NCBI GenBank assembly: GCA_964441705.1
Contig: CAYTWF010000021.1
Location: 1 to 39,333, forward strand
Direction of reading: 5' to 3'
DNA from: Eshraghiella sp964441705
GTDB lineage: Bacteria > Bacillota > Clostridia > Lachnospirales > Lachnospiraceae
DNA length: 39,333 nt
Positions 6,322 to 16,384 of this stretch are shown piece after piece. The position numbers were made by a program, and so were the translations under genes. Within the stretch, counting starts at the first letter, position 1; each line of letters begins with the position of its first letter. The notes beneath the pieces were generated by a model that saw only the letters and a list, made by a program, of their open reading frames with translations, had not been told where the DNA came from and made no database searches.

Positions 6322-8388
6322 CTATAATATTGCATTAGCATCAATAATAAGTGCAACATCACCATCACCAAGGATAGTGGCACCACTTATCATCTTGTTA
6401 ATACGAATATATTTACCAAGTGACTTAATTACTATTTCCATCTGTCCAATAAGATTGTCAACAACAAGACCTGCCTGCTTATCACCCTTCTTAATAATAA
6501 CAACGGTCAGGCTTTCACTTTCTGTGTCAGTAGCTGGAAGGTCAAGTACCTCTGCCATTCTAATAAGAGGAATAACACTTCCTCTAAGGTTGATAACCTC
6601 CTTGCCCTGTACGAATTTGATTTCCTCAGGCATAATATCTTCAACCGTCTGAATTGAACCAAGAGATATAGCGTACTGCTCTTTTCCAATCTCAACCATA
6701 AGCGCCTGGATAATTGCAAGCGTAAGAGGAAGTCTGATTGTAAAGGTAGAACCCTCTCCCAGAACCGTCTTACATTCTACATCTCCACCAAGTGCCTCAA
6801 TCTTGGACTTAACAACATCAAGACCAACACCTCTTCCTGATACATCTGTAATCTTTTCTGAGGTTGAAAAGCTTGGTCTGAACAAAAGGTCTATAATATC
6901 CTTATCAGTCATTGTCTCAGCCTGTTCAGCGGTAATTGTACCCTTCTCAATAGCCTTGTCTCTAACCTTCTCAACATTAATTCCACCGCCATCATCTCCA
7001 ACTTCGATAACAACGTTATTACCATCCTGATAAGCATTAAGGAATATTGTACCTGTATCACTCTTGCCGGCTGCACGTCGCTCTTCTGCTGATTCAATAC
7101 CATGGTCAGCTGAATTACGTAAAAGATGCATAAGAGGATCACCTATCTCATCAATAACTGTACGGTCAAGCTCTGTCTCTTCACCTGTCATATACAGTTC
7201 CATTTTCTTATCAAGCTTCTTACTCAGGTCACGAATCATTCTTGGGAATCTGTTAACAACAGTTTCAATTGGAACCATTCGCACATTCATAACTGATTCA
7301 TGAAGATTGGTTGTAACTCTTTCAAGGTATTCAATCTGCTCATTAAAGTTCTGTGTATGCTGATCCTGATCCGATGTACTTGCTGACACAAGACCATTCT
7401 TGGCAATAATAAGCTCACTGACAAGATTCATCAGCACGTCAAGCTTCTCAATATCAACTCTGACAGAACGATTGGCAACAGTTTTGTTCTTAGTCTGCGC
7501 TGCCGGTTTATTGCCTGCTGCAGGTGCCGGATGAGACTCTTTCTTCTCATCTGAATGCTGCTCTGCAGTCTCAACTGCTGTCTGCTTGTCCTGAGCAGCA
7601 GTATCAAGCTTAATTACTTCTCCATAAGCATCCCTAATCTCTGAAACATTCTTAACTACAGCAAGCACCTTATCAAGAGATTCTGCTGTAACAATAAACA
7701 TTTTGAAATCAAAGTCAAATTTCTCATCTTCAATATCCTGTGTTGAAGGAATAGATTTGATTATCTCTCCAACTTCTTCAAGATTCTTAAATACAAGAAA
7801 CGCTCTCGCTGCCTTAAGAATACAGTTAGGGTCAACATGAACAACTACTCCGTATACATTAAGGTTCTTAACAGCGGCCTCTTCAATTGCATGACGCTCA
7901 AAATCAGCATATACAACTCCCTGGAAGCTGTCATTCATGCCTGCAGGTGCTGCCTTGACAGTCTCAGTCTGTGCTGGTGCTGCAGCTGGTGCAGGTGTCG
8001 CTGCCTGTCCATTAAGGAAATCATTAAGCAGCTTAATAATCTGGGCATTGTCATCAGTGCCTTCATCCTGTGTATTAACTATATTATCCAGATATGCCTC
8101 AAGTGCATCCAGACACTGGAATAATATGTCGACAAGCTCTGAAGTAACCTTCATCTTGTCATTACGGACCTCAGAAAATACATTCTCCATATCATGAGTC
8201 AATGTCTGCATTCTCTTGTATCCCATTGTTCCTGCCATACCCTTTAATGAATGGGCAGCACGGAAGATTTCATTAATTGTATCTTTGTTCTCCGGTTCTT
8301 TCTCAAGGATGAGTATGTTCTCATTAAGACTCTGAAGATGTTCTCTGGTCTCCTCGACGAAAATCTCTAAATACTGGCTAACGTCCAT
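6322..8388 (-). CDS. cheA: Chemotaxis sensor histidine kinase CheA
   Basis: A 688-aa CheA with all five domains. P1 Hpt has the phosphorylated His46 in 'FRAAHSLKGMAGTMG'. An Ala/Pro-rich linker (about 130-150) leads to P2 (about 155-265), a second linker (about 270-305), P3 dimerisation (about 308-375), the P4 ATPase with N box 'NSADHGIE', G1 'GDDGGG' and G2 'SGRGVGLDVVKSKIEALGG', and a P5 CheW-like end (about 555-688). It phosphorylates CheY (encoded at 17847-18209) and CheB (next gene upstream). The ATG follows the cheB stop directly, with a GGGGGT site inside cheB. No key residues are missing. Confidence 0.97.
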   Translation of the reverse strand: MDVSQYLEIFVEETREHLQSLNENILILEKEPENKDTINEIFRAAHSLKGMAGTMGYKRMQTLTHDMENVFSEVRNDKMKVTSELVDILFQCLDALEAYLDNIVNTQDEGTDDNAQIIKLLNDFLNGQAATPAPAAAPAQTETVKAAPAGMNDSFQGVVYADFERHAIEEAAVKNLNVYGVVVHVDPNCILKAARAFLVFKNLEEVGEIIKSIPSTQDIEDEKFDFDFKMFIVTAESLDKVLAVVKNVSEIRDAYGEVIKLDTAAQDKQTAVETAEQHSDEKKESHPAPAAGNKPAAQTKNKTVANRSVRVDIEKLDVLMNLVSELIIAKNGLVSASTSDQDQHTQNFNEQIEYLERVTTNLHESVMNVRMVPIETVVNRFPRMIRDLSKKLDKKMELYMTGEETELDRTVIDEIGDPLMHLLRNSADHGIESAEERRAAGKSDTGTIFLNAYQDGNNVVIEVGDDGGGINVEKVRDKAIEKGTITAEQAETMTDKDIIDLLFRPSFSTSEKITDVSGRGVGLDVVKSKIEALGGDVECKTVLGEGSTFTIRLPLTLAIIQALMVEIGKEQYAISLGSIQTVEDIMPEEIKFVQGKEVINLRGSVIPLIRMAEVLDLPATDTESESLTVVIIKKGDKQAGLVVDNLIGQMEIVIKSLGKYIRINKMISGATILGDGDVALIIDANAIL

Positions 8389-9501
8389 TTAAGATACCCC
8401 CACGTTCTTTATTATACTTTCCGCTATTAAATCAAGCGGTTGAACTTCATCTGACAATCCTGCTTCTGCTATTGTTCTTGGCATTCCATAGACAACGCAG
8501 GTGTCGGCACTCTGACTTATAACATGTATTCTCTTATGTGCATCTGACAGGGCTTGAATTCCCTTGGTTCCATCTGCACCCATTCCAGTAAGAACAACAC
8601 AGGTTATCTCGTCATAACTGGTATTAGTAAGCGATTCATACATAATATTGGCACAAGGCTTAAGACCCTCTCTTGATGGTCCGTCATCATACTGAATAAC
8701 ATATCTGTCACCCTTTCTGACAACGCGGATATGCATTCCTCCAGGAGCGATATACACATGTCCTTTCTCAATTACATCTCCATTAGCAGCCTCCGTTACA
8801 GTTACCTTACTAAGAGTATTAAGTCTCGCTGCGAGGGAAGCCGTGAACCCCTTTGGCATATGCTGTACAAGTACAACTCCTGCATCAAGATTCTCCGGAA
8901 GCAACGGTATTACCTGCTGAAGAGATTTGGGACCTCCTGTTGAACATGCAATTGCCACAAGCTTTTTACTGCCCTTAGGAAGAGGCTTTAATTCCTTTGC
9001 AGCTCTGGCAATCCCGGCTGTATTATTAAGCTTTAGTTCCTGAGGCTTGACAGTTCCTGTTATAACTGGCTTGCTAATAAGCTGTCTGTTAATATCAGCA
9101 CCTGTAACCACATCAATTAAGGATAAAAGATTATCTCTAAATCCTGTACCCTTTACCTCATAAAAGTTCTCCGGTTTGGTAAGGAAATCCACTGCGCCAA
9201 GCTCCAGTGCCTTAAGAGTTTCTTTGGCTCCTTCTTTGGCAACCGTACTTACTACCACAACTGTCTCATGCATGTGGTTGCGTGACAGTGCTTCAAGCAT
9301 CTCCAGACCATTCATCTTCGGCATGTTAATATCAAGAATAATCAGGTCATAATATGACGGATGTGCTATAAGCCTGTCCAGACCTTCAAGTCCGTTGCCA
9401 GCTGTATCCAATACTTCATATTCGCTGTTCTGCTTTATTATATCAGATATTACTCTTCTCATAAGTGCAGAATCATCAATTATCAAAAATTTTCTTCCCA
9501 T
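8389..9501 (-). CDS. cheB: Chemotaxis response regulator methylesterase CheB
   Basis: A 370-aa CheB: receiver domain (about residues 3-125, phospho-acceptor Asp57 in 'LIILDINMP', acidic Asp9/Asp10, Lys109) joined to a C-terminal methylesterase domain (about 178-368) with the triad Ser187 ('ACSTGGP'), His214 ('VQHMPKGFT') and Asp310 ('LTGMGADGTKG'). It removes methyl groups from receptors and, in the family, can deamidate glutamines. The matching methyltransferase cheR is not in this window. The gene follows the PilZ gene by 28 bp and has an AGGAG site. Confidence 0.97.
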   Translation of the reverse strand: MGRKFLIIDDSALMRRVISDIIKQNSEYEVLDTAGNGLEGLDRLIAHPSYYDLIILDINMPKMNGLEMLEALSRNHMHETVVVVSTVAKEGAKETLKALELGAVDFLTKPENFYEVKGTGFRDNLLSLIDVVTGADINRQLISKPVITGTVKPQELKLNNTAGIARAAKELKPLPKGSKKLVAIACSTGGPKSLQQVIPLLPENLDAGVVLVQHMPKGFTASLAARLNTLSKVTVTEAANGDVIEKGHVYIAPGGMHIRVVRKGDRYVIQYDDGPSREGLKPCANIMYESLTNTSYDEITCVVLTGMGADGTKGIQALSDAHKRIHVISQSADTCVVYGMPRTIAEAGLSDEVQPLDLIAESIIKNVGVS

Positions 9502-9529
9502 ATTATACTCCTAAAGTCATATATGTGGA

Positions 9530-10258
9530 TTATCTGACTTTTTTTCTTATTTTGCGTTCCTCTTCAAATATGTATTTAATAAGAATATCCCGGTATTCTC
9601 TTGATATGTTCTCAAACTCTATTCTATGCTCAAACCGATTGGCACGGGTTGGAATTTCAAAGGACATAATAACCCTTGCCGGAAGCCTGAATTTAGTCTG
9701 AACGTTATCCCCGTTAATATCAAAAATAACCAGCATTTTTTTGCCAGAATCAACTTTTTTACGTCCAACAAATCTCATTCCACCACCACTGATATCCAGT
9801 GTATTGCCTTCTTCATACACTCCCATATCCTTAAGGCTCTCTGGAAACTTTCTTGTCTCAAGTATCTGGTCATAATCCTGCTCAGACAACTCTGCATACA
9901 TAAGCTGCAGCGTTTTCTCAAGTCTGTAATACTGACGTCTTTGGAATTTCTGAAGCTCTGTTTTAAGTCTGATTTCCATAGCGTAGATATTGCCGCTTTT
10001 ATATCTCTCAACTACAACTGCGCGGCAGTGATACAGTCCCTTGGATGTATAAAAAAAAGTGTCATAGGTTTCATTTTTGGCAAGGGGAATCAGCCTTCCC
10101 TTAAAAATCGGCATTGCCACCTTAAGGTCTCCGTTATCACAAAAGTCAAAAATCTGGCTTACATACACATTGGACTTTTTACCGCTGTCCTCTTCATCCG
10201 GTGTCAGGATCTCTCGAAACTCTATCTTGGCTCCCTCGGATATTAATTTATTAATCAT
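9530..10258 (-). CDS. YcgR-like PilZ-domain protein, probable c-di-GMP flagellar brake
   Basis: A 242-aa protein with an N-terminal YcgR-type beta domain (about residues 1-100) and a C-terminal PilZ domain (about 105-235). The c-di-GMP-binding signatures are intact: R108-x3-R112 in 'QRRQYYRLE' and D155-x-S157-x2-G160 in 'LDISGGGMRF'. Such proteins (E. coli YcgR, B. subtilis DgrA/YpfA) bind c-di-GMP and slow or stop the motor through the stator or FliG. It sits directly after flhG, 16 bp away, with a GGGAGG site, and before cheB. In B. subtilis the corresponding gene is outside the fla/che operon, so its co-expression here is notable. Confidence 0.93.
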   Translation of the reverse strand: MINKLISEGAKIEFREILTPDEEDSGKKSNVYVSQIFDFCDNGDLKVAMPIFKGRLIPLAKNETYDTFFYTSKGLYHCRAVVVERYKSGNIYAMEIRLKTELQKFQRRQYYRLEKTLQLMYAELSEQDYDQILETRKFPESLKDMGVYEEGNTLDISGGGMRFVGRKKVDSGKKMLVIFDINGDNVQTKFRLPARVIMSFEIPTRANRFEHRIEFENISREYRDILIKYIFEEERKIRKKVR

Positions 10259-10274
10259 CAGTTAAACCTCCCAC

Positions 10275-11159
10275 CTAGAATCTGTGATGAAAACCAAATA
10301 CATTACTGAAAAATCTTGCCACACCCTTTTTCTGATGTGGAACTGCAGCCTCGCCCTCAACAAGCCTTGTACATATATTGGAGTATGCTGTTGATGCTGC
10401 CGCATTAGGATATACCAGTGATACCGGCTTCTGTTTCATAATTGCCTTGGTAATTGCATTATCCTGAGGAACAGCTCCCATAAATTCAAGCTTAATATTA
10501 AGGAATCTTCCGACTACTGCTGACAGCTTATCATATATATTTCTGCTTTCCGCCGCTGTTGCCACCTTATTGGCTATTATCTTTACCTTTGTTGCATCCC
10601 TGTCAAAGCCGGGAAACATTGCAAGGGCTTTAAGAAGCGCATAAGAGTCTGTAATAGAGGTTGGCTCCGGTGTTGTTACCAGAAGCACCTCCGGACTTGA
10701 TGCAACAAATTCCAAAACGCTTTGAGATATTCCTGCGCCTGTATCAATTATTATTACATCTGCCAGAGTTTCAAGCTCTGACATCTTATATACCATTCTT
10801 TTAACCTGCTCATGGTCAAGGTTAACAAGTCTTGCAACTCCTGAACCACCCGATACAAACATAACGCCCTCCGGGCCTTCAGTAATAATATCCTTCAGTT
10901 CTTTTCCACGAAACATAAGGTCCGCAAGTGTGAATTTGGGAATCACTCCAAACATAACCTCTATATTGGCCAGTCCGAAATCCGCATCAAAGATAATAAC
11001 CTTCTTGCCCTTTCGTCTAAACTGTAGGGCAAGATTAATTGCTGTACTGGATTTGCCAACTCCGCCCTTACCACTTGTAACTGTAATTATCCTGGCATTA
11101 GACACATTAACCTGATTCTGCTGTTTAATTATTGCTCTGAGTTTTTCTGCCTGGTCCAT
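10275..11159 (-). CDS. flhG: Flagellar number regulator FlhG (MinD/ParA-like ATPase, YlxH)
   Basis: A 294-aa MinD-type ATPase. The deviant Walker A 'SGKGGVGKSS' is at residues 29-38, the switch regions include 'DADFGLANIEV' and 'IIIDTGAG'. The N-terminal 'DQAEKLR' motif matches the short helix known to stimulate the GTPase of FlhF in the B. subtilis pair. The protein limits flagellar number and placement together with FlhF. Its ATG follows the flhF stop directly, with a GGGAGGCGAG site within the end of flhF. The C-terminal end 'RFFSNVFGFHHRF' is aromatic and basic and may serve as a membrane-targeting helix. Confidence 0.95.
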   Translation of the reverse strand: MDQAEKLRAIIKQQNQVNVSNARIITVTSGKGGVGKSSTAINLALQFRRKGKKVIIFDADFGLANIEVMFGVIPKFTLADLMFRGKELKDIITEGPEGVMFVSGGSGVARLVNLDHEQVKRMVYKMSELETLADVIIIDTGAGISQSVLEFVASSPEVLLVTTPEPTSITDSYALLKALAMFPGFDRDATKVKIIANKVATAAESRNIYDKLSAVVGRFLNIKLEFMGAVPQDNAITKAIMKQKPVSLVYPNAAASTAYSNICTRLVEGEAAVPHQKKGVARFFSNVFGFHHRF

Positions 11160-12407
11160 TTACTCGCCTCCCAAAAGATGTTTGGCAAGCTTCTGAACAT
11201 CTATATTCTCTATATCATCCGGTACATTCTGTCCGTAGGTTGTATATGACAGTGACGCACCTGTATGGCATCTGACATTAAGGATATTGCCAAGTGTGGT
11301 TGTCTCATCCAGCTTGGTAAAAAGCAGCTTATAACCCTTAATTTCTTCATAAGCATCTGTAATGTTAACAAGATCCTTATACTTGGTGGTAACACTTAAT
11401 ACCAGATACACCTCAACATCCACATTCAAATCTGAATTAATAACATTGTTAACCATTTCTACAATCTCTGCTCTTTGGGTCTCGTTCTTATGAGAGCGTC
11501 CTGCTGTATCAACAAAGATAAGGTCAAAATCAGTCAGTTCACCTATACTTTCTGTTATCTCAGAAGGTGTATATATTACACTCACAGGCACATCCAGAAT
11601 GCTTGCATATGTATTAAGCTGTTCAACTGCTGCAATTCTGTATGTATCAGCTGTAATCATTGCTATTTTTTTATTATAATTCAGTTTAAAGTTAGAGGCA
11701 AGCTTGGCAATTGTAGTAGTCTTGCCAACGCCTGTTGGTCCAATGAAAAAGACAACTTTTTTTCTGTCATCATTGCCTATTGTCTGTGCCTCACCCAGCT
11801 TAAGAATTATTTTCTGATACACAGATGCCAGTATGCTGTCAAGATTAGATTCCTTTTTAAGGGAATTTTCTATATCGTTAATTATGGCATTAGCATATTT
11901 TTCATCAACTTCATTTTCAAGCAGCTTGTTATATATAAGCTTAAGAGATTTAAAATTAACTGTATTAACATTTTTTCTTTCGGGATTAACCGGAGTTTTT
12001 CCCTCATTATTTTTTGCATCCTGTTCTTCTTTTTCTTCCCTTACCGCCTGATTACGCAGCATAGTATGAAGACTGTCAAGCTTCTTCTCAATGGCATCTG
12101 AATCAGCAGTCTCTCTGCCTGTGGCTATTGTATCCCCTGCTCTCAGGTCTATTTTGGGTTTGGATGTCACCCCAGAGTTACTATCTGTCTTAACCTCAAA
12201 AACAGGCTTACGGCTGTTAACATTCTGTGCAAATTCCTTTTCTTCAAGCGCAGCTGTTATCTCAACATAGTCCTTTTTAAACATTTTTGCTATTCCACGC
12301 TGTTTCATATTCTTAACGTTTAGAACAACTGCGTTGGCACCCAGTTCCTCTTTTGCCTGCATAACAGCCTCAGTTTCAGTTGCCGCTTTGTATTTTTTCA
12401 CTATCAT
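11160..12407 (-). CDS. flhF: Flagellar placement GTPase FlhF (SRP-type)
   Basis: A 415-aa FlhF with a B domain (about 1-110, 'EAVMQAKEELGANAVVLN'), an N domain (about 150-210) and a G domain with P-loop at 223-231 ('GPTGVGKTTT'), 'DTYRIAAVEQL', 'DTAGRS' and 'TKLDET'. It sets where flagella form and forms GTP-bound heterodimer-like complexes of the SRP type. The gene begins one base after the flhA stop and ends where flhG begins. A Lys/Glu/Asn-rich stretch (about 120-147) between the B and N domains is probably disordered. Confidence 0.96.
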   Translation of the reverse strand: MIVKKYKAATETEAVMQAKEELGANAVVLNVKNMKQRGIAKMFKKDYVEITAALEEKEFAQNVNSRKPVFEVKTDSNSGVTSKPKIDLRAGDTIATGRETADSDAIEKKLDSLHTMLRNQAVREEKEEQDAKNNEGKTPVNPERKNVNTVNFKSLKLIYNKLLENEVDEKYANAIINDIENSLKKESNLDSILASVYQKIILKLGEAQTIGNDDRKKVVFFIGPTGVGKTTTIAKLASNFKLNYNKKIAMITADTYRIAAVEQLNTYASILDVPVSVIYTPSEITESIGELTDFDLIFVDTAGRSHKNETQRAEIVEMVNNVINSDLNVDVEVYLVLSVTTKYKDLVNITDAYEEIKGYKLLFTKLDETTTLGNILNVRCHTGASLSYTTYGQNVPDDIENIDVQKLAKHLLGGE

Positions 12408-12408
12408 C

Positions 12409-14448
12409 TTATGCCGTCACCATCCCTACTGACTGTAATTCCACATTGGATTCTACTTCATTATACGATATAACTACCAAATCTTTAAAGTAGTCACTTG
12501 TCATTTTCTTAAAATACATTCTTACAATTGGAGAAGTTATAATAATTGGAGCCTTGCCCTGGTCCTCAAGCTTCTTAATCTCGGTCTCCACCGAAGCCAT
12601 AATCTGCTTAATTCTGTCCGGCGCCATATTAATATATCCGCCCTGTTCCGTCTGCTTAACAGACCCCATAATCTCCTGCTCAAGAGTTGGGTCAAGAGTA
12701 ACCACGGATGTAGTATCATTGGCAGAAAAGAATTTGCTGGATATTGCTCTTTTAAGGCTCTGTCTTACATACTCAGTAAGAATATCCGTATCTCTTGTTG
12801 TTCCTGCATGGTCTGCCAGTGTCTCAAAAACCGTAAGCAAATCTCTTATGGATATTCCCTCTGCAAGAAGGTTCTGTAAAACCTTCTGAATCTCGCCAAC
12901 ACCCATAAGCTTTGGAACAAGCTCTTCCACAAGTGTTGGGTTGTTCTCCTTCAGGTTATTAATAAGATTCTGTGTATCCTGTCTTGTAAGGAGCTCTGCA
13001 ATATGTGACTTAATAACCTCAGTAAGATGTGTAGCAATGATTGATGGTGGGTCAACTACTGTATATCCCAAGGATTCTGCACGTTCTCGCTGATTCTCCG
13101 TAATCCATATAGCAGGAAGGTGGAAGGATGGTTCAAAGGTTGGAATACCTGTAATCTCCTCCTCAACGAAGCCTGGATTCATGGCCATGTAGTGGTCAAA
13201 CAAAATCTCACCCTCGCTTACCTGAATTCCCTTTATCTTAATAATATACTGATTAGGATTCAGCTGAATATTATCTCTTAATCTTATTATAGGCACAACT
13301 GTACCAAGTTCAAGTGCAACCTGGCGTCTTATCATAACAACTCTGTCAAGCAGGTCTCCGCCCTGGTTAACATCAGCAAGCGGAATAATTCCATATCCAA
13401 ATTCCAGCTCAATAGGGTCAACCTGCAAAAGAGATACAACATTCTCAGGCTTACGAATCTCCTGAGCATCCATATCCCCGCCCTCCGTCTCAGCCTCAAC
13501 TGCCTCGATTTCGGATTTTCTGTTGGCCGTAATTCCAATAAATAAAAGACCTACTCCAAGCGGAATAAAGACATACCACGGAAGTGGTGTAACTATTCCA
13601 AGAAATGCCATGACTGCTCCAACAATCATAAGAACCTTAGGAGTTGTAAACAGCTCTGTAACCATCTCCTCCGGCATATCCACATCCTTAGATGCCTTGG
13701 TTACAATAATACCTGATGAAAGAGATATCATAAGGGAAGGAATCTGGCTTACCAGTCCGTCACCAATTGTAAGAAGTGCATAGGCAGCAAGTGCCTCCTG
13801 AAACTGCATTCCTCTTGAGGTCATTCCAAGAATAAGTCCACCAACAAGATTAATTGCCGTAATTATAAGGCCTGCTGTAGCATCTCCTTTAACATACTTG
13901 GTAGCACCATCCATAGCTCCGAAGAATGATGATTCCTGCTGAATCTTCTCTCGTCTTGCCTTTGCCTCTTTATCTGTAATTGCTCCGGTATTCAAATCGG
14001 CATCAATTGCCATCTGCTTACCAGGCATTGCATCCAGCGTAAATCTTGCTGTTACCTCAGCAACTCGTTCAGAACCCTTGTTGATAACTACAAACTGAAC
14101 AATAATAAGAATAATAAATACAATAAATCCAATTACAAGATTATTTCCACCTACAAACTGTCCAAAAGAGGATACAACCTTACCTGCATAGCCATTTTTC
14201 AGAATCAGCTTGGTAGATGATACGTTAAGACCTATTCTGAATATGGTTGTGAACAAAAGCATTGTAGGAAAGGACTGTAAATCCAGTACATCCTTTGAAT
14301 ACATTGCAGTAAAAAGAATAATCATTGCAACTGTAATGTTAAAAGCCATAAGTATATCAAGAAGCCAGGACGGAACGTTTAAGAAAAGACTTAAAATCGC
14401 AGTCATAAGATATATGCCGATAAAAATATCAGTCTTTTTAAATTTCAT
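12409..14448 (-). CDS. flhA: Flagellar export gate protein FlhA
   Basis: A 679-aa FlhA, the main membrane component of the flagellar type III export gate. The N-terminal half carries about eight membrane segments (first near residues 8-25, last near 285-305) and the FHIPEP-family signature around 'SSFFGAMDGATKYVKGDA'. The C-terminal half (about 345-679) is the cytoplasmic ring that docks chaperone-substrate complexes. The length is normal. An AGGAGG site precedes the ATG, and the gene lies 21 bp after flhB. Confidence 0.97.
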   Translation of the reverse strand: MKFKKTDIFIGIYLMTAILSLFLNVPSWLLDILMAFNITVAMIILFTAMYSKDVLDLQSFPTMLLFTTIFRIGLNVSSTKLILKNGYAGKVVSSFGQFVGGNNLVIGFIVFIILIIVQFVVINKGSERVAEVTARFTLDAMPGKQMAIDADLNTGAITDKEAKARREKIQQESSFFGAMDGATKYVKGDATAGLIITAINLVGGLILGMTSRGMQFQEALAAYALLTIGDGLVSQIPSLMISLSSGIIVTKASKDVDMPEEMVTELFTTPKVLMIVGAVMAFLGIVTPLPWYVFIPLGVGLLFIGITANRKSEIEAVEAETEGGDMDAQEIRKPENVVSLLQVDPIELEFGYGIIPLADVNQGGDLLDRVVMIRRQVALELGTVVPIIRLRDNIQLNPNQYIIKIKGIQVSEGEILFDHYMAMNPGFVEEEITGIPTFEPSFHLPAIWITENQRERAESLGYTVVDPPSIIATHLTEVIKSHIAELLTRQDTQNLINNLKENNPTLVEELVPKLMGVGEIQKVLQNLLAEGISIRDLLTVFETLADHAGTTRDTDILTEYVRQSLKRAISSKFFSANDTTSVVTLDPTLEQEIMGSVKQTEQGGYINMAPDRIKQIMASVETEIKKLEDQGKAPIIITSPIVRMYFKKMTSDYFKDLVVISYNEVESNVELQSVGMVTA

Positions 14449-14469
14449 CTTCGTTCCTCCTGTCTTATT

Positions 14470-15582
14470 TTATAGCTTATTCTTAAGCTTCCATACAAAA
14501 GCAAGTACCTCGGCGACTGCCTGATACAACTCTGAAGGTATCTCCATTCCAAGCTCAACATTGTAATACAGCATTCTGGCAAGAGGCTTGTTCTCCACAA
14601 TTTCCACCTCAGCCTCTCTGGCCTTTTCCTTAATCTTTAAGGCAACATAGTCCTCACCCTTGGCAACAACTATTGGTGCCTTGCCTGAATTAGGCTCGTA
14701 TTTAAGAGCTACTGCAAAATGCGTCGGGTTGGTAATTACAACATCTGCCTCCGGCACTGCAGCCATCATACGCCTTCTGGACGCTTCCTGCATTCTTCGC
14801 TTCTGGCTTGATTTTACCTCAGGACTACCCTCGGTATCCTTCCATTCATCCTTAATCTCCTGTTTGGTCATCTTCATGTCTTCACGGAATTTCAACTTTT
14901 CAAATATGAAATCCGCAATACCAACAATGAGATACACAATACTGATTGTAACTCCAAGGTCAAGAATCAACTCACCCATATTGACAATCGCTGCTGTCAG
15001 CGATACATCATACAGATTCAAAATAATGCCTATTTTATTCTTAAGTCTGTTATATGTAACAAGAACACATACTGCAATAATAAGCAGCTGTTTAACGAAC
15101 TGAACAAGTGTTCTTACCGAAAAAACTCTTTTAAATCCATTAATGGGATTAAATTTATCCCCCTTGGGTTTCATTGCCTCCGGTGACGGTTTCATGCCAA
15201 CCTGAACAACATTAACAAGAATACCCAGTCCAAAGCCTACAATGAGAATCGGCAGCATAATCACCAGCATATCTCTCATGGCATCATTGGTTATATTTCT
15301 CATATAGGCTCCAATCTCACCAAGCTCTATATCAGTACCACTCAATTCACCAATTTTTATATATGAAGAATTGAACTGTTCAAGAAATTGCGTTCCCATC
15401 GTTCCTACGTATACCTTAAGAACAATAAAAAAAGCAAGCAGTATAACCGAGCCACTTAAATCCTGGCTTTTGGCAACCTGTCCTTTATCCCTTGCTTCTT
15501 TAAGTTTTTTGGCGGTAGCCGGTTCTGTTTTTTCACCGCCGGGACCATCCTTGGCAAAGAACTGCAGGTTATATCTTATCAT
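14470..15582 (-). CDS. flhB: Flagellar export switch protein FlhB
   Basis: A 370-aa FlhB with an N-terminal lead-in, the conserved 'EKTEPATAKKLKEARDKGQV' segment (17-36), four membrane segments (about 45-65, 105-128, 160-180, 205-228) and a cytoplasmic C-domain. The self-cleavage motif NPTH is intact at residues 285-288. Cleavage there is required for the change from hook to filament substrates, working with FliK (25569-27002). Its ATG overlaps the fliR stop by 4 bp, and a GCAGGAGGT site precedes it. Confidence 0.97.
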   Translation of the reverse strand: MIRYNLQFFAKDGPGGEKTEPATAKKLKEARDKGQVAKSQDLSGSVILLAFFIVLKVYVGTMGTQFLEQFNSSYIKIGELSGTDIELGEIGAYMRNITNDAMRDMLVIMLPILIVGFGLGILVNVVQVGMKPSPEAMKPKGDKFNPINGFKRVFSVRTLVQFVKQLLIIAVCVLVTYNRLKNKIGIILNLYDVSLTAAIVNMGELILDLGVTISIVYLIVGIADFIFEKLKFREDMKMTKQEIKDEWKDTEGSPEVKSSQKRRMQEASRRRMMAAVPEADVVITNPTHFAVALKYEPNSGKAPIVVAKGEDYVALKIKEKAREAEVEIVENKPLARMLYYNVELGMEIPSELYQAVAEVLAFVWKLKNKL

Positions 15583-16355
15583 GTAAGACCTCCTGCAATA
15601 CCCTTTACTGCCGCCTTCATCATTGATAAAACAAAGGTTGATACAGATGGAAGCATTGATACAGTCAGATACATAATTGCAAAGCCTAAAAGCAGCTTAA
15701 GCTGAATACCAACTGCAAACATATTAAGCTGTGATGCAACCTTGGTAAAAATACCAAGAATAACATTAAGCAGCATCAATGCTGCAAATACCGGCAGGGC
15801 AATTCTAAATCCAATGATAAAATAATTAGATATTACCTTTAAAAATGAATCATACAGGGCTGAGTTAATTACAAGCCCATTCAGTGGAATAATTGTATAG
15901 CTGTCTACAATTGCGGATATAAGGAACTGATACATACCTGATACAATAAGGAGAAGAAAGACCGTGTAATAATAAAATGTACCGGAAATACTAACCTGAT
16001 CATGCAAGGTAGGGTCATACATTGTGGCCATGGAAAGACCAATACTTGTATCAATAATATGTCCCGCAAATGTAATGGTCTGTATACATACATTGCTGAC
16101 AAATCCAATAAGCAGTCCAATAATACTTTCTTTTATAACAAGCACAGCGTAATCAAGAATACCTGTATATACCAGCGTTCTGTCAGGTATCAGTGTAAAC
16201 ACAATAATTGACATAAAAAAAGCCAGTCCAAGCTTGGTTCTCTGTGGTGTATTTGACATATTAAAAAATGGTGCCGTATATACAAAGCTAGCAATACGTA
16301 CCAAAACAAGAAGAAAAACTTCCCAGTAATTCAAAGCTACTTCATAATTCAACAT
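15579..16355 (-). CDS. fliR: Flagellar export gate protein FliR
   Basis: A 258-aa, very hydrophobic FliR with about six membrane segments and the conserved N-terminal 'LVRIASFVYTAPFF' region. It forms the FliPQR entry pore with FliP and FliQ, which are encoded just upstream. A GGCGGGTG site lies before the ATG, 29 bp after fliQ. The 4-bp overlap with flhB suggests coupled translation. No frameshift or truncation is seen. Confidence 0.95.
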   Translation of the reverse strand: MLNYEVALNYWEVFLLVLVRIASFVYTAPFFNMSNTPQRTKLGLAFFMSIIVFTLIPDRTLVYTGILDYAVLVIKESIIGLLIGFVSNVCIQTITFAGHIIDTSIGLSMATMYDPTLHDQVSISGTFYYYTVFLLLIVSGMYQFLISAIVDSYTIIPLNGLVINSALYDSFLKVISNYFIIGFRIALPVFAALMLLNVILGIFTKVASQLNMFAVGIQLKLLLGFAIMYLTVSMLPSVSTFVLSMMKAAVKGIAGGLT

Positions 16356-16384
16356 AACAGCACCCGCCTAAATCCATGGGGCTA

